A DNA stretch of 6,773 bases from JBGQDM01 sp041495845 (GTDB taxonomy: Bacteria > Acidobacteriota > Terriglobia > Terriglobales > Acidobacteriaceae): NCBI GenBank assembly GCA_041495845.1, contig JBGQDM010000141.1, positions 1 through 6,773 on the forward strand, given 5' to 3'. The notes below the pieces were generated by a model that saw only the letters and a list, made by a program, of their open reading frames with translations, was not told where the DNA came from and did not search any database. How positions within the stretch are numbered: the first letter of the stretch is position 1; every line of letters starts with the position of its first letter. Shown here piece after piece: positions 1 through 5,885 of this stretch. The position numbers were made by a program, and so were the translations under genes.

Positions 1-22
1 ACGCTTCGCGTTACAATCTCCC

Positions 23-451
23 GTGACCTTCCGCAAATATCTCGTTCTCGTTGGCGTCACCATCTTCGGCGCCATTGGGGACACCCTGCTCTCCCGGGGC
101 ATGAAAGATTTCGGCGCGGTCCCGCTGCGCGAAATCCATCATCTTGTTGCCGCGGTCGCCAATCCCTATGTTTTCACCGGGATTTTCTTTCTGCTCGCCT
201 TCATGGCCTGCTACCTCAACTCGCTTTCCTGGGCCGACCTCACCTACGTGCTTCCCGCTACTTCGATCGGCTATGTGTTCATCGCCCTGCTCGCGCATTT
301 CTTCCTGCATGAGCACGTGAGCCCGCTGCGTTGGCTGGGAATCATGCTGATCAGCACGGGTGTCGGCTTCGTTGCTGGCGGCCCGGCGCTTACCCCACAA
401 CCCGCGGCTTCCGCAGCCTCCGCCAGTTTCTCCCCGAAGGCGGAATCATGA
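23..451 (+). CDS. Small four-helix DMT/EamA-like transporter subunit 1
   Basis: This 142-residue inner-membrane protein probably exports or imports a small molecule; the substrate cannot be told from sequence. Four hydrophobic segments are visible, near residues 6-24, 47-69, 74-95 and 102-120, followed by an Ala/Ser/Pro-rich tail. The size is that of an SMR protein or half of a ten-helix EamA protein. Asp20 lies inside helix 1 in the stretch AIGDTLLS, and NP (47-48), SLSWAD (67-72) and HEHVSPLRW (96-104) fit the DMT superfamily. The start is taken as GTG at 23, but the frame is open to the window edge, so an upstream start is possible. TACAAT at 12-17 resembles a -10 box and would give a leaderless message. 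The stop overlaps the next gene's start (ATGA), and that gene encodes a similar protein, so the two probably form a heterodimer. The family call is firm; pairing is inferred. Confidence 0.8.
   Translation: MTFRKYLVLVGVTIFGAIGDTLLSRGMKDFGAVPLREIHHLVAAVANPYVFTGIFFLLAFMACYLNSLSWADLTYVLPATSIGYVFIALLAHFFLHEHVSPLRWLGIMLISTGVGFVAGGPALTPQPAASAASASFSPKAES
436..440 (+). promoter_or_regulatory. Ribosome binding site of the second transporter gene
   Basis: GAAGG sits 7 bases before the ATG at 448, inside the end of the preceding gene. It supports ATG 448 over the longer open frame that begins at 331, whose extra 39 residues are Arg/Pro/Gly-rich shadow sequence with no transporter character. Confidence 0.6.
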
Positions 452-828
452 ACGCCGTCTACACTTGGCTGGGCGTGGCGCTGATCGTGATCTTCTCCAC
501 CACCGGTGATTGCCTGCTCGCGTACGCCATGAAGCAGGTGGGCGATTTGCACGCCCTCCGCCGCACTCACGGTGTACGCGCAATCATCAACCGCATCGCC
601 ACCAACCCCTGGCTATTCGCGGGCGTTGCCTGCATGACGGTGGCATTCTTCAGCCTGCTTTTCGCGCTCTCATGGGGAGACGTAAGCCTGGTGGGCCCGG
701 CTTCCGCGTCACTCACTTTTGTGGGCAACGCCATCGCCGGAAAATTGTTCCTCAAAGAACGGGTAGACCGCCGCCGCTGGACTGCGGCTTTGCTGGTCGC
801 AGGCGGTGTCTTCTTTCTCGCCAGGTAG
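448..828 (+). CDS. Small four-helix DMT/EamA-like transporter subunit 2
   Basis: This 126-residue membrane protein is a paralogue of the one encoded just upstream. Shared landmarks in the same order are a Gly-Asp in helix 1 (TGDCLLAYAMK, Asp21), NP at 53-54, FALSWGD at 72-78, a Pro/Ala-rich third helix (PASASLTFVGNAIAG), and a charged loop before helix 4 (KERVDRRRW, 103-111). Helices lie near 7-25, 55-76, 80-101 and 111-125. It ends straight after helix 4 and lacks the tail of its partner. Loops 1 and 3 are strongly positive (about +4 each), whereas the N-terminus and loop 2 are not; the positive-inside rule then predicts both ends outside the cytoplasm. The first subunit shows no such bias, which would suit an antiparallel heterodimer like the paired SMR pumps. 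ATG 448 is chosen for its Shine-Dalgarno sequence and ATGA overlap. Substrate is unknown. Confidence 0.8.
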   Translation: MNAVYTWLGVALIVIFSTTGDCLLAYAMKQVGDLHALRRTHGVRAIINRIATNPWLFAGVACMTVAFFSLLFALSWGDVSLVGPASASLTFVGNAIAGKLFLKERVDRRRWTAALLVAGGVFFLAR

Positions 829-845
829 CGTCCTCACCTCATCTG

Positions 846-2372
846 CTATTTGCCGGGAGAGTGGCGCAGCACCTTGCCCGGATGCGCTCCCGTCACTTTG
901 CCGCCATCCACCACCAGAACTCCGGAAACCATGACCTCCGGAATCCCCTTCGGCGGGGCTTGCGGGTCCTGCATCGTCGAACCGTCATTCACCGTCGCCG
1001 GATCGAAGACGACCAGATCGGCAACATAGTCTGGCGCAATTCGGCCGCGATCCTTCAATCCCAATTGCTGCGCTGGCATTTCCGTCATCTTGTGAATCGC
1101 CGATTCCAGCGGCAACACTTTCTGCTCCCGCACATACCGGCCCAGGACCCGCGGAAACGCCCCGGCGCCGCGCGGATGACGGTCGTGCAAGGCACCGTCC
1201 GAGCAGAACGTAATGTTCGGTTGTGCCACCAGCCAGCGCACGTCATCCTCGTTCATGGACTCGGCCATGATCGTAGGATCATCTTCCGGCACCTGGCCGG
1301 GCTTGGTTTCGGTGGTGCGAATCATCTTGATGTAAGCCTCCACCGGGGTCAGCTTCCACAAGCGCGCCACCTCGGCCATCGTCTTGCCCACAATGGAGGG
1401 ATCGGGAGCGTAGCGCGTAAACCAGATATGATCCGCGCCCCCGCTCTCTTCCAGGGCCGCCTTCACTTTTTCTGGATTGTAGAAGTCGTGGTCCAGCAGA
1501 ATCACACGCAGGTTCGACTGCCAGTAGGTATAGGGATACACGTCCGCCCTCAGCTCGACGCCTTCCCGCCGCGCTTGCTCGAAAACTTCCGGCATACGCT
1601 TCGCCGCCATGTGCCACATCGCCGGCACACCCATCTTGATGTGCGTGATCTCCACCGGCAGCTGGCCGCTTTTTCCAATCTGAATAATTTCCTGATAGGA
1701 ATCAAAAACGTGGTTGCCCTCATCGCGCACGTGACTGATGTAGATCCCTCCTGCGGCGCCGGCGATCTTGGCCAGGCCGATCACTTCCGCCGTCGTGGCA
1801 AAATGTCCGGGATCATACTCCAGCCCGCTGGAAAGTCCGAACGGCCCCGCCCGCAGTTCCTCCCGCAGCAGTCGCTCCATCTTCGCCAGTTCTTCCGGCG
1901 TGGCCGCGCGAAGCTGGTTCGCCGGATCCATGGCCAGTGAGCGCAGGGTGCCGTGACCCACCATGCTGGCCACGTTCAGCGCCGGCGGCTTGCTTCCCAG
2001 GCGACCCAGAAAATCCGCCAACGGATACACCGAGCTTCCGTCCTGCCCAACTACGACGGTGGTAACACCCTGGCGCGTGGCGCTGCCCGCATCGAGGTCT
2101 TCCAGAATGCTCCCGTCCGCGTGGCTGTGCATGTCGATGAATCCGGGAGCGATGGCTAGCCCGTGCTCGTCACGTACAGTCTCCCCAGGCCGCGCCTGCA
2201 GAGTCGCGCCCACCTCAGCAATCCGATCGGCATGGATGCGCACCTGGCCTCGGTAGGCTGCGTTGCCGCTTCCGTCATAAATCAAAACGTTCTTCAGCAA
2301 CACATCTTCCGCCTGGACGCAAACATGAACCCCGAACATCGTGAGCAAAAGTGCCAAGACTCTGGTTTTCAA
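846..2372 (-). CDS. Exported N-acyl-D-amino-acid deacylase family amidohydrolase
   Basis: This 508-residue protein belongs to the D-aminoacylase branch of the amidohydrolase superfamily, which releases D-amino acids from N-acyl-D-amino acids. The first 21 residues look like a Sec signal peptide (MKTR, a hydrophobic Leu-rich stretch, then VQA before ED), so it probably acts in the periplasm. The metal-site pattern is HSH at 82-84, His214 (YISHVRDE), His244 (EITHIKMG) and Asp392 (CSDGALHD). ADVYPYTYW at 276-284 and the C-terminal ADLVVFDP (451-458) are family hallmarks; the latter marks the small beta domain closing around the barrel. Asp111 (VVGQDGSS) stands where classical D-aminoacylases have the metal-ligand Cys of the NCG motif. 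Translation starts at TTG, chosen for its strong ribosome binding site and because it begins the signal peptide. A 210-base gap separates it from hpnE, so it may be its own transcript. Exact substrate uncertain: a dipeptidase or other acyl-amino-acid hydrolase remains possible. Confidence 0.87.
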   Translation of the reverse strand: MKTRVLALLLTMFGVHVCVQAEDVLLKNVLIYDGSGNAAYRGQVRIHADRIAEVGATLQARPGETVRDEHGLAIAPGFIDMHSHADGSILEDLDAGSATRQGVTTVVVGQDGSSVYPLADFLGRLGSKPPALNVASMVGHGTLRSLAMDPANQLRAATPEELAKMERLLREELRAGPFGLSSGLEYDPGHFATTAEVIGLAKIAGAAGGIYISHVRDEGNHVFDSYQEIIQIGKSGQLPVEITHIKMGVPAMWHMAAKRMPEVFEQARREGVELRADVYPYTYWQSNLRVILLDHDFYNPEKVKAALEESGGADHIWFTRYAPDPSIVGKTMAEVARLWKLTPVEAYIKMIRTTETKPGQVPEDDPTIMAESMNEDDVRWLVAQPNITFCSDGALHDRHPRGAGAFPRVLGRYVREQKVLPLESAIHKMTEMPAQQLGLKDRGRIAPDYVADLVVFDPATVNDGSTMQDPQAPPKGIPEVMVSGVLVVDGGKVTGAHPGKVLRHSPGK

Positions 2373-2379
2373 TTTGTCT

Positions 2380-2387
2380 CTCCCCTT
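2380..2387 (-). promoter_or_regulatory. Strong ribosome binding site deciding a TTG start
   Basis: On the minus strand AAGGGGAG lies 7 bases before the TTG at 2372. The match to the anti-Shine-Dalgarno sequence is good and the spacing near ideal, so the rare TTG start of the deacylase gene is well supported. Confidence 0.75.
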
Positions 2388-2417
2388 CGCAAATCTGACG
2401 GCGGTAAGTTGTTGTGT

Positions 2418-2441
2418 GGCGCGGGCGCCCTCGCCCGCGCC
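2418..2441. repeat. Perfect GC-rich inverted repeat, REP-like stem-loop
   Basis: The arms GGCGCGGGCG (2418-2427) and CGCCCGCGCC (2432-2441) are exact reverse complements around a four-base loop CCCT. The 10-bp stem is all G and C. There is no T-run on either side, which argues against a classical intrinsic terminator. On the minus strand it lies about 30 bases upstream of the deacylase ribosome binding site, so it could also fold in that gene's leader. Short GC-rich palindromes with a CCCT-type loop recur between genes in some Acidobacteriota as far as I recall; only one copy is in this window, so its repetitive nature is inferred. Confidence 0.6.
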
Positions 2442-2582
2442 GTTTGAAGTTTACACGGTGGCCAGGCTGGCATGGTTCACAAGCACAGGGACACGCGAGT
2501 CTGTGTGACAAACAGGATTTGAGGTCGCAAAGTGACCATTGCTGCGCCTCATGCAGCGAAGGCCCAGGAAAACCGCGGCGAA

Positions 2583-3983
2583 CTACCCGAACCAACGCAT
2601 CAGCCCGCGCGCCGGCAAATCCGCCACCACAAACCGTGTCGCCTTCTTTCCCGTGGCCTGCGCCACCGCTTCGGCCGCCAGATATCCGCTCCGCACGGCG
2701 CCTTCCATCGTCGCCGGCCAGCCCGTCGCGGTCCAATCGCCCGCTAGAAACACACGCGGCCACGAAGTAATCTGCCCCGGACGATACGCATCCGCGCCCG
2801 GCGCCGGCGAAAACGTTGCATGCACTTCCTTGATCACCGTGCTCTTCACCAGCACCGCCGACCGCGCCTCGGGAAAAAACTCGCAAAATTCCGCCAGCGC
2901 CATCTCCACAATTTCGTTCTTTGCTTTTTCCACCAGGCTTCGCGCCGCACTCACCACCAGTTCCACATAGCTGCCGCCATTTTCCGTCCGCTGCTGCAGG
3001 TGCGATTTATGAAACATCCACTGGATGGTGCGGTCGAGCAGCACCGCATGATCGAGGCTGGTTACCTTGCGGTCGAACCAGAAATGAATTCCGGCAATCG
3101 GCGACGTCTCGAACCGCTGCAGCATGGCGCGCAGTGCGGCAACGCCGGCGCTCTCAGGCAACAACTTCGCCGTAACGTCAAACGGAGCCGCCAGTACCAG
3201 AAAGTCCAGCGGCACCTCGCGCCCGCCGGCCTGCACCCTCACTTGCTCGGGCGTAACATCCAGAGCCTCCACCACCGCCCGCAGCAGTACCTCACCCCCG
3301 CGCGCCGTAATGTAATTCCCCGCGGCTCCATAGAGATCACTCAGCGGCACGGCCGGCACGCCCATCCGCCCCGCCTCTGCGGATTTCAAGAACGACTCGC
3401 GCATCACCTGCGCTGCATACGGAACCGACGCCCGCTCCAAGTCTTCATTCAGCGCGCTGATTAGAATCGGCTTCCAGAAACGCTCGACCGCCGCTGGCGT
3501 CGGATGGTATTTCTGGAGCCACTGCGAAAACGACTCGCCGCGCTCGGGCGGGAGACGACGCAGCAGCGGGAAAAGCGCTCGCGCAATGCTCAACTTGTCT
3601 TTGAAATTCAGGTGGTCGGCGCGCAGGAACGCGGGCACCGCATGGAACGGTGCCGGCAGAAACGAAGAGTGAATCGAAGAAGCTCGCCCGCCGGGCCGCA
3701 GAAACGTCAGCCGGTCGTACCACCGGATCTTGTCTTCGGTGCCAGTGCGGCGATAAAGATCAATCAGGTTGGTGCAGCAGCCCAGCAAAACGTGCTGGCA
3801 GTTGTCCACCACCTCACCCGTGCCGGGATGCTGATAGGACGAAGCCCGTCCGCCGAGGTAAGGGCGCCGCTCGAACAACGTGACCTGAAAGCCCGCTTCC
3901 GCCAAGGCACAGCCCGCGGCCAGACCGGCCAGGCCGCCGCCCACTACGCCCACGGTGGCGGGTCGTGTTTTCACGGGCCCCAT
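2583..3983 (-). CDS. hpnE: Hydroxysqualene dehydroxylase HpnE (FAD-dependent)
   Basis: This 466-residue flavoprotein is the third enzyme of the bacterial three-step squalene route: it reduces hydroxysqualene made by HpnC to squalene. Older annotations call it a squalene-associated FAD-dependent desaturase. The N-terminus carries the FAD dinucleotide-binding fold (VGVVGGGLAGLAAG, 11-24, with acidic Glu38 ending the next strand in TLFERR) and the GGRASS motif (44-49). The C-terminus has the second FAD-contact region typical of the amine oxidase/desaturase superfamily (FLAGDWTATGWPATMEGAV, 412-430). A 36-residue tail follows. The start is ambiguous: GTG at 3986 and ATG at 3983 are adjacent codons. 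ATG is preferred; it shares one base with the hpnD stop, and GTG would overlap it by four bases. No strong Shine-Dalgarno sequence is seen, so expression probably relies on coupling to hpnD. A carotenoid desaturase is the main alternative, made unlikely by length and by the hpnC-hpnD context. Confidence 0.9.
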   Translation of the reverse strand: MGPVKTRPATVGVVGGGLAGLAAGCALAEAGFQVTLFERRPYLGGRASSYQHPGTGEVVDNCQHVLLGCCTNLIDLYRRTGTEDKIRWYDRLTFLRPGGRASSIHSSFLPAPFHAVPAFLRADHLNFKDKLSIARALFPLLRRLPPERGESFSQWLQKYHPTPAAVERFWKPILISALNEDLERASVPYAAQVMRESFLKSAEAGRMGVPAVPLSDLYGAAGNYITARGGEVLLRAVVEALDVTPEQVRVQAGGREVPLDFLVLAAPFDVTAKLLPESAGVAALRAMLQRFETSPIAGIHFWFDRKVTSLDHAVLLDRTIQWMFHKSHLQQRTENGGSYVELVVSAARSLVEKAKNEIVEMALAEFCEFFPEARSAVLVKSTVIKEVHATFSPAPGADAYRPGQITSWPRVFLAGDWTATGWPATMEGAVRSGYLAAEAVAQATGKKATRFVVADLPARGLMRWFG

Positions 3984-4927
3984 CACGCCAGCCGCTTCAA
4001 CAGGCCCTTCGTCAGAATTGTCAGCTTCTCCAGGCGACCCAGCGCCACCCGCTCAGTGAACACGTCGTAATTCCGGCGCGCAATTTTTTCCAGCAGGGTG
4101 TGATAAATGGTAATCAAGGTCCAGAGCGCGGGCTGGCTGTCCTCGTCTACCAGCGGGACGAGTTCGTCGCCGGCGCGGTAGAAGTCCTGCGCCCGGTCCG
4201 CTTCGAGTTCGAGCAGCGGTCGAATTCTCGCCGGATCCGCCCCTTGTACCAGGTCCGCCGCGGACAGCCCGAACTGCTGCAAGTCTTCTTCGGGAAGATA
4301 GACTCGGCCCAGCCCTGCGTCTTCCTTCACGTCGCGCAAAATGTTGGTGAGCTGAAACGCGATGCCCAGGCGTTCCGCCAGCCCCTCCGCTTTTGCTTCT
4401 CGATAACCAAAGATGCGGATGCACACCAGCCCGACCACCGACGCTACGCGGTAGCAGTAGAGGCACAGATCGTCGAACTTGGCGTACTGCACCGTGACCC
4501 CGACCAGCGCCGGCACCGGCGTTCCGGATTCTCGGTTCGACACCAAGTCCATTTCGGTGCCCTGCGCCAATTGCTCTAACAGCGTCACCGGAATGTTGTA
4601 GCGGCGTTGCGCGTCGGCCAGCGCGAGCAGGACCGCATCGTCGGTTGCTCCTCCTGCCTGCACCCGGTAGAACTCGTCCAGCCACGTCGCCAACCGGATC
4701 CGTCGCTCGCGCAGGGAATGCGAAGGATCATCGGTGATATCGTCGCAGCGCCGCATAAAGGCATACACCGCGCAGATCGCTTCCCGCTTGGGTTGCGGTA
4801 AAACCAGAAATCCGTAGTAAAAATTCTTCGCGGTTTGCCGCGCAATCCCCTGGCAGACCGAATACGCCACCGCCAGTTGCGAAGCCGTGGGCACCATCGC
4901 CGGAGGCTGCTGCAGCACTGTACTCAT
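3983..4927 (-). CDS. hpnD: Presqualene diphosphate synthase HpnD
   Basis: This 314-residue prenyltransferase of the squalene/phytoene synthase family condenses two farnesyl diphosphates into presqualene diphosphate, the first step to squalene. Both Asp-rich Mg-diphosphate motifs are present: RRCDDITDD (59-67) and NILRDVKED (195-203), the latter followed by GRVYLP (207-212). LYCYRVASVVGLVCIRIFGY (156-175) is characteristic of HpnD and separates it from HpnC, which reads FWQDV at the second motif. An odd feature is the long stretch between EMDL (125-128) and YAKFDDL (148-154): in most relatives only a few residues separate MDL from the matching Arg-Tyr, so there seem to be about 14 extra, Pro/Gly/Val-rich residues. 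All catalytic motifs are intact. The ATG start overlaps the hpnC stop as ATGA and has a good ribosome binding site. It presumably acts at the cytoplasmic face of the membrane with HpnC and HpnE. Confidence 0.92.
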   Translation of the reverse strand: MSTVLQQPPAMVPTASQLAVAYSVCQGIARQTAKNFYYGFLVLPQPKREAICAVYAFMRRCDDITDDPSHSLRERRIRLATWLDEFYRVQAGGATDDAVLLALADAQRRYNIPVTLLEQLAQGTEMDLVSNRESGTPVPALVGVTVQYAKFDDLCLYCYRVASVVGLVCIRIFGYREAKAEGLAERLGIAFQLTNILRDVKEDAGLGRVYLPEEDLQQFGLSAADLVQGADPARIRPLLELEADRAQDFYRAGDELVPLVDEDSQPALWTLITIYHTLLEKIARRNYDVFTERVALGRLEKLTILTKGLLKRLA

Positions 4928-5868
4928 CGCAGTTTTCTCCAGGCCGCTCGCGCCACCAACGCCAGCTTCCGCCGCTTTGACAGCGCCGGACGCTGCCGCA
5001 GGACGTCGTATCCCTGCTGCTCAATCGCCCGCAAAATCTCCAGCCCGCCACGGCTGAACAGTTCAATATCCAGCGCCAGCTCGCGCTCCACCTTCTCCAC
5101 CAACGGCATTCCCTGGCGGAACCACTCCCGCGCACGCTCCACCTCGAAGCGCATGAGTTCGAGAAAGCCCGGCGTCGCCCTGCCGTCCGCGATCTCCGCT
5201 TCGCTCACGCCAAAGCGCCGCAAGTCTTCCATTGGCAAGTAAATCCGACCCTTCTCCTGGTCCACCCGGACGTCCTGCCAAAAATTCGCCAGTTGCAGAG
5301 CCGTGCAAGTAAAGTCGGAAAGCTGCTGCCGCTCCGCATCGCGATACCCGCACAAGTACAGCACCAGATGCCCCACCGGATTCGCCGAATCCCGGCAATA
5401 TCCCAGCAAGTCGGCAAACGTCTGGTAGCGGGTAACCGTCTGGTCCTGGCGGAACGCGTGTAGCAGATCGGAAAATTCGTGTTTCGGAATCTCGCACGTC
5501 CGCACCGATTCCGCCAGCGCCACAAACACCGGATGCCGCGGGCGACCGTCGTAGCACGCGTCCAGCTCCGCTTCCCACTCTTGCAGCAGCGCCAGCGACG
5601 CCGACGCCTCGCCCACCTCATCGCCCAGGTCGTCGGCAATACGGCAGTACGCATACACGTTGAAGAAATGTTGCCGCAGGCGTCGGGGCAGGAAGAAGCT
5701 GGCGACGGAGAAATTTTCGTAATGGGACCGCGCTAGTTGCCGGCAATAGGCTCGCGCGTCTTCCAGCCCCGGCGCTTGCTGGGGAATCGCATACGCCGCG
5801 GGCAGTTTTCGCCAGCCACGCGCCCCGGCGCTCTCGCCTGCAGCGGGCGGATTGGAAACCGTGGCCAT
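4924..5868 (-). CDS. hpnC: Hydroxysqualene synthase HpnC
   Basis: This 314-residue member of the squalene/phytoene synthase family converts presqualene diphosphate, the HpnD product, to hydroxysqualene. The first Asp-rich motif is YCRIADDLGDE (74-84). The second reads NFWQDVRVDQEKGRIYLP (195-212); FWQDV in place of the NILRD of HpnD is the signature used to tell the two paralogues apart. NPVGHLVLYLCGY (163-175) also fits HpnC. An N-terminal extension of about 35 residues rich in Ala, Gly and Pro precedes the conserved ARAYCRQLARSHYENF segment. The frame stays open upstream to 6189, but that part is shadow of the dehydrogenase gene; ATG 5868 falls 17 bases after the dehydrogenase stop and is the sensible start. 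Its ribosome binding site is weak (GGCGGCGATCC), hinting at coupling to the upstream gene. It has the same length as HpnD and aligns with it nearly residue for residue around both motifs, as expected for ancient paralogues. Confidence 0.9.
   Translation of the reverse strand: MATVSNPPAAGESAGARGWRKLPAAYAIPQQAPGLEDARAYCRQLARSHYENFSVASFFLPRRLRQHFFNVYAYCRIADDLGDEVGEASASLALLQEWEAELDACYDGRPRHPVFVALAESVRTCEIPKHEFSDLLHAFRQDQTVTRYQTFADLLGYCRDSANPVGHLVLYLCGYRDAERQQLSDFTCTALQLANFWQDVRVDQEKGRIYLPMEDLRRFGVSEAEIADGRATPGFLELMRFEVERAREWFRQGMPLVEKVERELALDIELFSRGGLEILRAIEQQGYDVLRQRPALSKRRKLALVARAAWRKLR
4937..4940 (-). promoter_or_regulatory. Ribosome binding site of hpnD
   Basis: GGAG on the minus strand, 9 bases before the hpnD ATG at 4927 and inside the end of hpnC. 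It supports this start over the later in-frame Met11 and indicates that hpnD can load ribosomes itself as well as through the ATGA overlap. Confidence 0.6.
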
Positions 5869-5885
5869 GTCTGCGGATCGCCGCC

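Larger units (their letters stand above)
2373..2582. other. Intergenic gap between hpnE and the deacylase gene
   Basis: These 210 bases hold no convincing gene. On the minus strand they follow the hpnE stop and lead into the deacylase gene. Contents: the deacylase ribosome binding site, a perfect GC-rich stem-loop (2418-2441), an 11-base palindrome GCCAGGCTGGC (2461-2471), and three weak hairpins: GCTGC/GCAGC (2541-2557), GGTC/GACC (2523-2537) and CACA..GAC/GTC..TGTG (2484-2505). None is followed by a T-run on the minus strand, so no intrinsic terminator is called. No good -35/-10 pair is seen; a promoter for the deacylase gene may still lie here. Confidence 0.6.

Noticed and set aside
510..1940. 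Long plus-strand open frame of 476 codons across the second transporter gene and the deacylase gene
   Set aside because: It is antisense to a clear amidohydrolase, its product is rich in His, Arg, Pro and Gln with no recognisable motif, and such long shadows are common in GC-rich DNA.
2541..2557. Hairpin GCTGC/GCAGC shortly after the hpnE stop as a terminator
   Set aside because: The stem is only 5 bp with a 7-base loop and no T-run follows on the minus strand.
2275..2886. Minus-strand open frame of 203 codons across the hpnE end and the intergenic gap
   Set aside because: It overlaps the conserved FAD-binding C-terminus of hpnE in another frame and runs into the deacylase signal-peptide region; the product is Gly/Arg-rich without motifs.
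3504..4579. Plus-strand open frames of 188 and 204 codons opposite hpnE and hpnD
   Set aside because: Low-complexity Arg/Gln/His-rich products, antisense to strongly conserved enzymes, with no ribosome binding or domain signal.
2583..5868. Carotenoid operon (two phytoene synthase-like genes and a desaturase)
   Set aside because: The FWQDV signature, the pairing of two distinct synthases and the 466-residue flavoprotein fit HpnC, HpnD and HpnE better than CrtB/CrtI or CrtM/CrtN.
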